Shown here: in pieces, positions 1 through 4,941 of the stretch
How positions within the stretch are numbered: position 1 is the stretch's first letter
How the letters are laid out: each line of letters starts with the position of its first letter
DNA from: an uncultured Lachnospiraceae bacterium
GTDB taxonomy: Bacteria > Bacillota > Clostridia > Lachnospirales > Lachnospiraceae
DNA length: 6,403 bases
Assembly (NCBI GenBank): GCA_946627575.1
Contig: CAMOVS010000081.1
Coordinates: forward strand, 1-6,403
Direction: 5' to 3'
The notes under the pieces: generated by a model
Seen by the model: only the letters and a program-made list of their open reading frames with translations
What the model was told of the DNA's origin: nothing
Databases searched by the model: none
Translations under genes and position numbers: made by a program

Positions 1-500
1 TCACTGGCAGTCTCGAAAGCTTTCAGCTTGGCCATGGCCGCCAGGTGGCTGTAGGATTCATGATCCTGTTTGGCCTGGGCTGCCCGGTATACAAGCAGGC
101 GCGCTGCATCAACTTCCGTCTGCATGGAAGCAAGCTCAAACTGTGTGTTCTGGAACTTGGAAAGAGGTCTTCCAAATTGCTGACGCTGGCTTACATATTC
201 AACGGTTGCATCAATGGCTCCCTGGGCAATGCCAAGAGCTTGTGCGCCGATTCCTATTCTCCCGCCGTCCAGGGTCATCATGGCAATTTTGAATCCCTTG
301 TTCAGTTCACCCAAAAGATTCTCTTTTGGGATCTTGCAGTCTTCAAAGATCAGCTCATAGGTGGCTGATCCCCGTATTCCCATTTTCTTTTCCTTGGTTC
401 CAAAAGTAAAGCCCAGCGTATCTTTTTCAATAATGAAGGCCGAGATGCCTTTATTGCCAAGGCTCTTGTCTGTCATGGCAAAAATAATATAGACATTCTT
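1..500 (-). CDS. Acyl-CoA dehydrogenase (butyryl-CoA dehydrogenase-like), internal fragment
   Basis: Reading the minus strand from about 494 down to 1 gives an open frame of roughly 165 residues with clear acyl-CoA dehydrogenase sequence. It contains VYIIFAMTDKS, then GNKGISAFIIEKD, MGIRGSATYELIFEDC, the helical GGRIGIGAQALGIAQGA segment, and QRQQFGRPLSKFQ near the centre. These belong to the middle beta domain and the start of the C-terminal helical domain of the FAD-dependent family that oxidises short-chain acyl-CoA to enoyl-CoA in the cytoplasm. The catalytic Glu region and the C-terminus lie beyond position 1. The N-terminal half is missing from the right side: beyond about 495-500 the frame stays open but no longer resembles the family, and the other strand there encodes a different protein. 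The FAMTDKS methionine is internal and not a start. The family assignment is firm. Whether the gene is truly broken or the join is an artefact is unresolved. Confidence 0.85.
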
Positions 501-503
501 AAT

Positions 504-602
504 ATTCCCAGCCGGGTTATCCCCATGCTGAAGGAGCGAGGCGTATCCGATGCCCAGCTGGAAAAAATCTTTGTAACGAACCCGGCAAAGGTTCTCAGCT
601 AA
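504..602 (+). pseudogene. Phosphotriesterase-family hydrolase, C-terminal remnant
   Basis: On the plus strand, codons 504-599 followed by TAA (600-602) read as about 32 residues: IPSRVIPMLKERGVSD, then AQLEKIFVTNPAKVLS. The pattern of P-L-K-E-x-G-V-S-[DE]-x-[QE]-[IL] followed by [FL]V-x-NPA+[VA][LF] is the usual C-terminal helix and ending of phosphotriesterase-like TIM-barrel metal hydrolases (COG1735-type). Nothing upstream in this frame resembles the rest of such a protein, because the bases before about 500 encode the acyl-CoA dehydrogenase on the other strand. The remnant ends just before a strong hairpin terminator, as a real gene end would. The family call rests on a short stretch and is moderate; other amidohydrolase families are possible. 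Confidence 0.55.
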
Positions 603-644
603 AAAAATACCCTTTTACCTCGGATTTCCATTGAAATCCTTAAA

Positions 645-686
645 GAAAAGGCACTGCCGGGAACAAACTCCTGGCAGTGCCTTTTC
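645..686. terminator. Bidirectional intrinsic terminator
   Basis: The arms 645-662 and 669-686 are complementary over 18 positions with a single G-T wobble (core GGCACTGCC / GGCAGTGCC), around a 6-nt loop. The stem base is AAAAG on the left and CTTTT on the right, so either strand yields a GC-rich stem followed by a U-rich tail. It lies between the plus-strand hydrolase remnant (stop at 602) and the minus-strand nadE (stop at 708) and can end both. A second small hairpin (GGATTTC 622-628 with GAAATCC 633-639) sits just to its left. Confidence 0.9.
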
Positions 687-707
687 TTATCCTGGCTTTT
701 CGCTTCT

Positions 708-1487
708 TTACAGACTTTGATCTTCTTCTTCCAGCTTAAAAGATGGCATAAGCTGAAGCTTATGAAGGTTGAGCCGGTGCATACGGTCTATTTTGGCTTT
801 CACAGCTTCATCATCGCATTCTCCGGTAAGAATATAATGATCCAGGGCTGCGTAGGTAAAGCCGATCTTGTCCTCATCGGTCATTCCGCTTAGGCCGTCT
901 GACGGGGCTTTCCGGGTCAGCCTTTCCGGCACGCCCAGAACTTCGCCGATCTGAATAACCTCATGAACCAAAAGATGAGCCAGAGGACTGAAGTCACCGG
1001 CTGCATCGCCGAACTTGGTAGAGTAGCCGATGTGATCTTCGGACCTATTGCAGGTGTTAGCTACTCTTCCCCCCTGGGGCAGGGCCTGTGCAATGGCATA
1101 GAGAGTGGCCATCCTCATCCGGGCCGGCAAATTGATCATAGAGTCCCTGGACAGTTCTTTTGCTCCGGCATCAGACCCTTTCAGAGCATCGTTGATGGCT
1201 GAGCTGAGTCCGTCTGTCCCGTCTTTGATATTGACGGTCACCGAACGGATGCCCAGAAGGGATACGATCTCCTCCGAATCCGATATGTCAGCCTGGACAC
1301 CATTGGGCATCATGACGCCGACCACCCGGTCTTTGCCAAGGGCTTCCGTCAGGAGAGCAGCCGTGACACTGGAGTCTTTGCCGCCGGAAATGCCGACAAC
1401 CGCCTGGCAATTTGGTCCGTTCACTTCAAAATAATCTCTGATCCATTGTACGATCTTGTCCTTGGTTTCTTTAGGATTCTTAAGCAT
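708..1487 (-). CDS. nadE: NH3-dependent NAD+ synthetase
   Basis: The protein is 259 aa and makes NAD+ from deamido-NAD+, ATP and ammonia, the last step of NAD synthesis, in the cytoplasm. The N-terminal ATP-pyrophosphatase P-loop SGGKDS is at residues 34-39. Family motifs follow in order: NLPARMR (119-125), NTCNRSE (144-150, equivalent to the usual GTGNK[ST]E), KFGDAAGD (158-165) and KAPSDGLSGMTDEDKIG (193-209). There is no glutaminase (nitrilase) domain, so free ammonia or a separate amidotransferase should supply the nitrogen. An upstream ATG at 1580 in the same frame lies inside the preceding gene and would add 31 non-conserved residues. The start at 1487 has an AGGAG site 6 nt upstream and begins MLKNPKE, as family members do. 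It is 13 bp downstream of the cyclophilin stop, so the two are probably co-transcribed. The gene ends in a strong terminator. Confidence 0.95.
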   Translation of the reverse strand: MLKNPKETKDKIVQWIRDYFEVNGPNCQAVVGISGGKDSSVTAALLTEALGKDRVVGVMMPNGVQADISDSEEIVSLLGIRSVTVNIKDGTDGLSSAINDALKGSDAGAKELSRDSMINLPARMRMATLYAIAQALPQGGRVANTCNRSEDHIGYSTKFGDAAGDFSPLAHLLVHEVIQIGEVLGVPERLTRKAPSDGLSGMTDEDKIGFTYAALDHYILTGECDDEAVKAKIDRMHRLNLHKLQLMPSFKLEEEDQSL

Positions 1488-1493
1488 GATTCT

Positions 1494-1498
1494 CTCCT
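1494..1498 (-). promoter_or_regulatory. Ribosome binding site deciding the nadE start
   Basis: AGGAG on the minus strand lies 6 nt before the ATG at 1487. It sits in the 13-bp gap after the stop of the upstream gene (TAA at 1501-1503). It selects this ATG over the in-frame one at 1580. Confidence 0.8.
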
Positions 1499-1500
1499 TT

Positions 1501-2205
1501 TTATTCTTCAATCGTAATCGTCTCAATGACAGGCTGCTCATCGGATGGAATCGTTCCGTTATCATCGGTCGGCAGGGCATCCTGGCAGATCTGGTCTACG
1601 ATCTCCATTCCCTCTTTGACCGATCCGAATGCAGCATACTGGCCGTCAAGGAAGGTGGAATCCGCTTGTACGATAAAGAACTGGCTGGAGGCGCTGTCCG
1701 GATCCTGAGACCTGGCCATGGATATGGTTCCTCTTACATGGGAGATGGGATTGTCAACACCATTTTTTTTAAATTCTCCCTTGATGGTTTCCGAAGATCC
1801 CCCTGTTCCATTGCCATTGGGATCTCCTCCCTGGATCATGAATCCTTCCATAATCCTGTGGAAGGTCAGTCCATCATAAAAACCGTCTTTGGCCAGTTTG
1901 ACAAAGTTTTCCACGGTTATCGGAGCTGCATTGGGATCAAGATCTACCGTTATCTTTCCGTAGTCTCTAACATCAATGATGGCTGTATAATGCTTCAGCT
2001 CTCCCTGTGTTCCATCCGTCTTCTCTTCCTCCTTAGCCTGATCTTCCTCTTCCTTACCGGATTCAGTCCGGCTCTCAGCATCTTCAGAAGCTGCTTGTTC
2101 CGTTTGTTCTTTTTGTCCGCTTTCATCCGATCCGCTGGCGCAGCCTATACATAGCAAAGCTGCCGCAAGCAGGGCAAAGAAAAGCAGCATCCTGTTCTTT
2201 TTCAT
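1501..2205 (-). CDS. Lipoprotein cyclophilin-type peptidyl-prolyl cis-trans isomerase
   Basis: The protein is 234 aa and is predicted to catalyse prolyl isomerisation, assisting folding of proteins outside the membrane. Residues 1-21 are a signal peptide (KKNR, then a Leu/Ala-rich core) ending CIG-C22, so Cys22 is the likely lipidated residue. Residues 23-69 are a linker rich in Glu, Lys, Ser, Asp and Gln with no predicted fold, a typical spacer from the membrane. The cyclophilin domain spans about 72-234: FHR with the catalytic Arg117, MIQGGDPNGNGTGG (123-136), SMAR, QFFI (175-178), and LDGQYAAFG followed by V and EGMEIVD. The position equal to human CypA Trp121 is Phe185, common in bacterial members. 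There are two adjacent ATGs, at 2208 and 2205. The second is 7 nt from the GGAGG site (2213-2217), the same spacing as two other genes here, so it is preferred. It is the first gene of an operon with nadE. Confidence 0.93.
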   Translation of the reverse strand: MKKNRMLLFFALLAAALLCIGCASGSDESGQKEQTEQAASEDAESRTESGKEEEDQAKEEEKTDGTQGELKHYTAIIDVRDYGKITVDLDPNAAPITVENFVKLAKDGFYDGLTFHRIMEGFMIQGGDPNGNGTGGSSETIKGEFKKNGVDNPISHVRGTISMARSQDPDSASSQFFIVQADSTFLDGQYAAFGSVKEGMEIVDQICQDALPTDDNGTIPSDEQPVIETITIEE

Positions 2206-2248
2206 CATTCATCCTCCCGCTGTTTTATGATTAAAATACTCGCAATAA

Positions 2249-2274
2249 GGTTCGGATGCCGTAGAACCCGAACC
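2249..2274 (-). promoter_or_regulatory. 5' leader hairpin of the cyclophilin-nadE transcript
   Basis: GGTTCGG (2249-2255) is perfectly complementary to CCGAACC (2268-2274), with a 12-nt loop. It lies at or just after the expected transcription start of the promoter to its right, so the mRNA would begin with this stem-loop. It could protect the 5' end or bind a regulator. There is no U-run, so it is not an obvious attenuator. Confidence 0.45.
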
Positions 2275-2275
2275 C

Positions 2276-2305
2276 TATTATGTCATAATATTTACTTTTT
2301 ATGAA
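2276..2305 (-). promoter_or_regulatory. Probable sigma-A promoter of the cyclophilin-nadE operon, with palindromic operator
   Basis: On the minus strand, CATAAT (2277-2282; 5 of 6 to TATAAT) is preceded after 17 bp by TTCATA (2300-2305; 4 of 6 to TTGACA). The -10 lies inside a perfect odd-centred palindrome TATTATGTCATAATA (2276-2290, 7-bp arms), which looks like a repressor site placed on the promoter. Promoter and operator are inferred from sequence pattern only. Confidence 0.45.
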
Positions 2306-2379
2306 GTCCACGATTTGTCATTGTCATTTACATAAGAATAACAATATGGTTGGCTGCCTGCCAGAATTCTTATAGTATT

Positions 2380-2937
2380 TCAAAGGATGTGATCCAGATC
2401 CCGAATGGTTTCTTCCAGTGTCTTTTCCACATCCGTCTCCGGCAGATCAAGCCTCTCGGCAACCACCAGGCAGGCATCTTCTATACCGAACTGGTCATGG
2501 GCGATGGCCCGAATGTAATCGTAACCGTATTCAGGAAAAAAGGGGCCGCCTGATGTGGAGACATAGATGATCCTCTTTGCCTTGCACATGCCCCGGGGAA
2601 TCCCCTGATCATCATAATGAAATGTTACGCCGGGCACACTGATGTTCTCTATATAGGTCTTTAAGATAGCCGGAAAAGAAAAATCCCAAAAGGGGGCTGA
2701 CATTACAATGGTATCCGCGGCTGCAAACTGCTTGGCATAAAAGAATACCGGATCGGTCATTCTCCCTTCTTCTATGCATTGATTGCGGTAGTCCACTGCC
2801 TCCTCATCCAAGGGCTTCATTTCCTCGCTGCCGATCCGAAGTTCCACCACATCTTCTTTGAGATGGGATAAAACTGCTCTGGCCAGCCGGTCCGTCCTGG
2901 AATTTGACCTTACACAGCTGTTAACATATAGCACCAT
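2380..2937 (-). CDS. NAD(P)H-dependent oxidoreductase, flavodoxin-like fold
   Basis: The protein is 185 aa and cytoplasmic, with the fold of the Flavodoxin_2 family (FMN-dependent NADH-azoreductases, NQO-like quinone reductases). Such enzymes use NAD(P)H to reduce quinones, azo compounds or nitro compounds through bound flavin. After the first strand (MVLYVNSCV) comes the phosphate-binding loop SNSRTDRLARAV (residues 10-21). This is followed by the MSAPFWDFSFPAILKTYIENISVPGVTF block, in which AP-x-[WY]-[DN]-FS-[FI]-PA and the following helix are diagnostic, and then YVSTSGGPF. The frame extends 20 codons upstream to an ATG at 2997. The start at 2937 is chosen because AGGAGG lies 7 nt before it and the conserved first beta strand begins there. 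It lies 107 bp downstream of sodA with its own promoter-like sequence. Together with sodA this suggests a role in redox stress, but the substrate cannot be read from the sequence. Confidence 0.88.
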   Translation of the reverse strand: MVLYVNSCVRSNSRTDRLARAVLSHLKEDVVELRIGSEEMKPLDEEAVDYRNQCIEEGRMTDPVFFYAKQFAAADTIVMSAPFWDFSFPAILKTYIENISVPGVTFHYDDQGIPRGMCKAKRIIYVSTSGGPFFPEYGYDYIRAIAHDQFGIEDACLVVAERLDLPETDVEKTLEETIRDLDHIL

Positions 2938-2944
2938 AGGTATC

Positions 2945-2950
2945 CCTCCT
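2945..2950 (-). promoter_or_regulatory. Ribosome binding site deciding the oxidoreductase start
   Basis: A perfect AGGAGG on the minus strand is 7 nt before the ATG at 2937. It selects this start over the in-frame ATG at 2997. Confidence 0.85.
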
Positions 2951-2958
2951 GATCTTGT

Positions 2959-2987
2959 CGTATAAGTCTGTTCACAAAGCAGGTCAA
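2959..2987 (-). promoter_or_regulatory. Possible promoter of the oxidoreductase gene
   Basis: On the minus strand, TTGACC (2982-2987; 5 of 6 to the -35 consensus) is followed after 17 bp by TATACG (2959-2964; 4 of 6 to the -10 consensus). The start of transcription would fall just upstream of the AGGAGG site, giving a very short leader. There is no clear terminator after sodA, so read-through from sodA is equally possible. Confidence 0.35.
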
Positions 2988-3044
2988 ATCCGTACACCGA
3001 ACACTGGTCTGAAACCGCTTTACAGACAGATTACAAACAAGACC

Positions 3045-3662
3045 TTATGCAATCGCTGCTTTGTAGTTTTCTTCCACTGCTTTCCAGTCTACGATATCGA
3101 AGAAAGCCTTGACGTAAGCAGGTCTCAGATTCTTATATTTTAGGTAGTAGGCATGCTCCCAGACATCTATCGTAAAGATGGGTACATTGCCGGTTCCCAG
3201 ACTGATTGGATTATCCTGGTTGGGGCTGTTGGAAAGAACCAGGTCTCCTGCCGGTGTCACAGACAGCCAGGCCCAGCCGGAGCCGAACTGGCCCAAAGCC
3301 AGGGCGGTAATTTTCTCCTGGAAAGCTTCAAAGCTTCCGAATGCTTCATTAATCTTCTCTGCCAAAAGACCCTCGGGCTGTCCTCCTCCACTGGGAGAAA
3401 TGGTAGAGAAGTAAAGATTATGGTTGTAGAAACCACCCCCGTTATTACGGATCGCTGTTCTTAAAGCAGGATCTTCAATCTTATCCAGATTAGCCAGGAG
3501 ATCCGTAATATCCATATCAGCCACGCCGGCCTGCTCAGCCAAAGTATTAAGTGCAGCAGTATAAGCGGCATGGTGCTTGCCATGATGTGTCTCCACAGTT
3601 AATGTATCAATCGTCGGCTCCAGAGCATCACTTGTATAAGGTAATGGATATTGTGTAAACAT
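3045..3662 (-). CDS. sodA: Superoxide dismutase, Mn/Fe family (Mn-type signature)
   Basis: The protein is 205 aa, the normal length for the family, and cytoplasmic with no signal peptide. It converts superoxide to oxygen and hydrogen peroxide. The N-terminal helical domain has PLPYTSDALEP and the THHGKHHAAYT helices, with metal ligand His26 and gateway Tyr34. His81 lies in NNGGGFYNHNLYF. The C-terminal alpha/beta domain has FGSGWAWLSV and DVWEHAYYLKYKN with ligands Asp166 and His170. All four metal ligands are present. The GGG before the second ligand (75-77) and Gln in SPNQD (149) are the positions that usually mark manganese enzymes; the iron type has AAQ and NAG there. Metal choice is still an inference. 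GGAGG is 7 nt before the ATG, and a good extended -10 promoter lies upstream. It is divergent from the MBL-fold gene, 151 bp away. Confidence 0.96.
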   Translation of the reverse strand: MFTQYPLPYTSDALEPTIDTLTVETHHGKHHAAYTAALNTLAEQAGVADMDITDLLANLDKIEDPALRTAIRNNGGGFYNHNLYFSTISPSGGGQPEGLLAEKINEAFGSFEAFQEKITALALGQFGSGWAWLSVTPAGDLVLSNSPNQDNPISLGTGNVPIFTIDVWEHAYYLKYKNLRPAYVKAFFDIVDWKAVEENYKAAIA

Positions 3663-3715
3663 AAATGCACCTCCAGTCTTCTTCTATATGTCAATCTACA
3701 GATTTATGTGATATC

Positions 3716-3745
3716 ATTGTACCATAGAAGGGGAAAGAATGTCCT
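3716..3745 (-). promoter_or_regulatory. Probable sodA promoter (extended -10)
   Basis: On the minus strand, TACAAT (3716-3721; 5 of 6 to TATAAT) is preceded by TG plus one base, forming an extended -10. AGGACA (3740-3745; 4 of 6 to TTGACA) lies 18 bp further upstream. Transcription would start near 3709, leaving a leader of about 47 nt before sodA. A short AATCT-AC-AGATT inverted repeat (3692-3703) lies in this leader. Confidence 0.55.
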
Positions 3746-3749
3746 GAAG

Positions 3750-3770
3750 ATTTCACACATTTCACGAAAT
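3750..3770. repeat. Tandem ATTTCAC repeats in the sodA/MBL divergent promoter region
   Basis: ATTTCAC occurs at 3750-3756 and again at 3759-3765, a 9-bp period. The second copy runs into GAAAT (3766-3770), forming the inverted repeat ATTTC-AC-GAAAT. The block lies just upstream of the sodA -35 and before the divergent gene, where a regulator acting on either gene could bind. No known operator is recognised. Confidence 0.4.
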
Positions 3771-3813
3771 TTTAAAAAACAAATGATGGATATGATATGA
3801 AAGGGGGACCGGA

Positions 3814-4686
3814 ATGACCTGGCGCATCACAACTCTTATAGAAAACCATCCCGACCATGATGGAAAACTGGCCTGTGAACACGGCCTGTCCATGCTAATT
3901 GAAGGAAATGGAATCCGTTTTCTGATGGATACCGGAGACAGCGGATCCTTCTTTGATAATAGTCTGTCTATGGGGCTTTCCTTGAAAGACCTGGACGGAG
4001 TCCTGCTCTCCCACGCCCATTATGATCACGCAGGGGGCTTCCTTCGCCTGATCCGGGAGATTGGGAAACCCAAACAGCTCTATGTAGGCAAAGGCTTCTT
4101 CAAAAAAAGCTATCTCACCCGGAAAAGAGGCGGCCTCAAGTATATCGGCATCCGCTTTGACCGCCGGATGATCACCGATCTGGGTATCCCTGTATGCGAA
4201 ATTGAGCAGAATTCACTGGAAGTATTCCCCGGACTTACCCTCCATCGAAATTTTCGCAGGATCTATGACTGGGAGCCCATGGATGACACTTTTGTCTGTC
4301 AATATGAGACAACCTCCTGTTTCGGAGGCCGCTGCATGGACTCCATGCTGTATACTCCGGACTCCTTTGAAGAAGAAACAGCCGTCACCCTGGATACGGC
4401 CGATGGTCTTGTCCTGATCGTCGGCTGCTCCCACCCGGGCATCATGAACATGATCAGCACCATCGAGGAAAGAAGCGGGAAGACCATCTGCGGGGTAATA
4501 GGGGGCACCCACCTCATGGATGCCGGCCCGGACCGGCTGCAAAAAACCATCGATGCCTTCCTGGCCCATGATCTCAAGCTGATCGCCGTATCCCACTGCA
4601 CCGGAGAAGATCATCTGCCCATCCTCCGGCAGGCAGTAAAAGACCGTTTTGTATTTAATAATACGGGGAATGTGATTGAGGTATGA
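3814..4686 (+). CDS. Metallo-beta-lactamase-fold metal-dependent hydrolase (COG1237 type)
   Basis: The protein is 290 aa and cytoplasmic, with the full set of metallo-beta-lactamase metal sites. LSHAHYDH (66-72) supplies His67, His69, Asp71 and His72; GCSHPG supplies His207; GGTH supplies His233; SHCTG supplies His261. The opening TTLIEN and EHGLSMLIE (22-30), and the GGTH and SHCTG ending, fit the COG1237 group. Its archaeal members are often labelled 7,8-dihydropterin-6-methyl-4-(beta-D-ribofuranosyl)-aminobenzene-5'-phosphate synthase. In bacteria that label is not supported by a known pathway, so the substrate is unknown. A central insert at about 92-170 has basic runs (KKSYLTRKRGG) and two cysteines around FGGR (Cys169, Cys174). 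An AAGGGGG site lies 6 nt before the ATG. I see no convincing promoter. The gene is divergent from sodA, and a structured RNA element begins 33 bp after its stop. Confidence 0.9.
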   Translation: MTWRITTLIENHPDHDGKLACEHGLSMLIEGNGIRFLMDTGDSGSFFDNSLSMGLSLKDLDGVLLSHAHYDHAGGFLRLIREIGKPKQLYVGKGFFKKSYLTRKRGGLKYIGIRFDRRMITDLGIPVCEIEQNSLEVFPGLTLHRNFRRIYDWEPMDDTFVCQYETTSCFGGRCMDSMLYTPDSFEEETAVTLDTADGLVLIVGCSHPGIMNMISTIEERSGKTICGVIGGTHLMDAGPDRLQKTIDAFLAHDLKLIAVSHCTGEDHLPILRQAVKDRFVFNNTGNVIEV

Positions 4687-4718
4687 AATGAAAGGAAATA
4701 TTGCGGTTTAATTGTGGT

Positions 4719-4891
4719 TTGGTGAGGCAGGAATATGAATTGACGGAGCTTTCGGCTGGCACCGTCCAACGATTACTGGTATCAGGAACAGGACAGTTCC
4801 GTAGTCGGAGTTAGCGATTAGCCTGGCGAAGCGGGTCGGGGTCCTGCGTCGGAAACCGGGATCCGCCTGCCTGTATTTATTGCCTCACCAA
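4719..4891 (+). ncRNA. Candidate structured non-coding RNA with kissing-loop pseudoknot
   Basis: This 173-nt element folds as follows. P1 is TTGGTGAGGCA (4719-4729) with TGCCTCACCAA (4881-4891), 11 perfect pairs, extended after an internal loop by AATAT (4732-4736) with GTATT (4873-4877). P2 is GACGG (4742-4746) with CCGTC (4762-4766), holding AGC-TTTCG-GCT. P3 is GATTAC (4771-4776) with GTAGTC (4801-4806), holding GGAAC (4785-4789) with GTTCC (4796-4800). P4 is GCGGGTC (4831-4837) with GATCCGC (4860-4866), holding CGG-AAA-CCG. The P3 loop AGGAC (4790-4794) is complementary to GTCCT (4841-4845) inside P4. P1 extension, P3 and P4 each use one G-U pair that would be A-C on the minus strand, which favours plus. 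It lies between convergent genes, so it is not a leader of either. No open frame explains it. I compared it with the clostridial raiA motif and cannot confirm a match. Promoter and terminator are not evident. Confidence 0.6.
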
Positions 4892-4941
4892 CCCTAATCT
4901 CTCTCCGGCCAGCGTCTGGAATCGCCCCATATCCCCACCTA

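Noticed and set aside
45..368. A 107-codon plus-strand open frame at the left end.
   Set aside because: It is the antisense of well-conserved acyl-CoA dehydrogenase sequence and has no family resemblance of its own.
1763..1770. A run of eight T in the cyclophilin gene as a possible frameshift or phase-variation site.
   Set aside because: The frame is intact across it and the encoded residues (EFKKNG) fit the family, so there is no evidence of slippage.
1456..2154. A 232-codon plus-strand open frame opposite the cyclophilin gene.
   Set aside because: Its translation has no recognisable domain and is rich in Leu, Ser, Phe and Ile, as expected from the antisense of the acidic cyclophilin. The minus-strand gene has a signal peptide, conserved motifs and a ribosome binding site.
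3791..3796. TATGAT as a -10 for the MBL-fold gene.
   Set aside because: Transcription would start inside the ribosome binding site at 3801-3807, and no -35 lies at a suitable distance.
4213..4614. Minus-strand open frames inside the MBL-fold gene.
   Set aside because: They overlap the conserved metal-binding motifs of the plus-strand gene and show no domain.
4719..4891. A miniature inverted-repeat transposable element with 11-bp terminal repeats.
   Set aside because: No target-site duplication flanks the ends, and the interior is filled with nested stem-loops and loop-loop pairing, which fit a structured RNA better. A genome-wide copy count would settle it.
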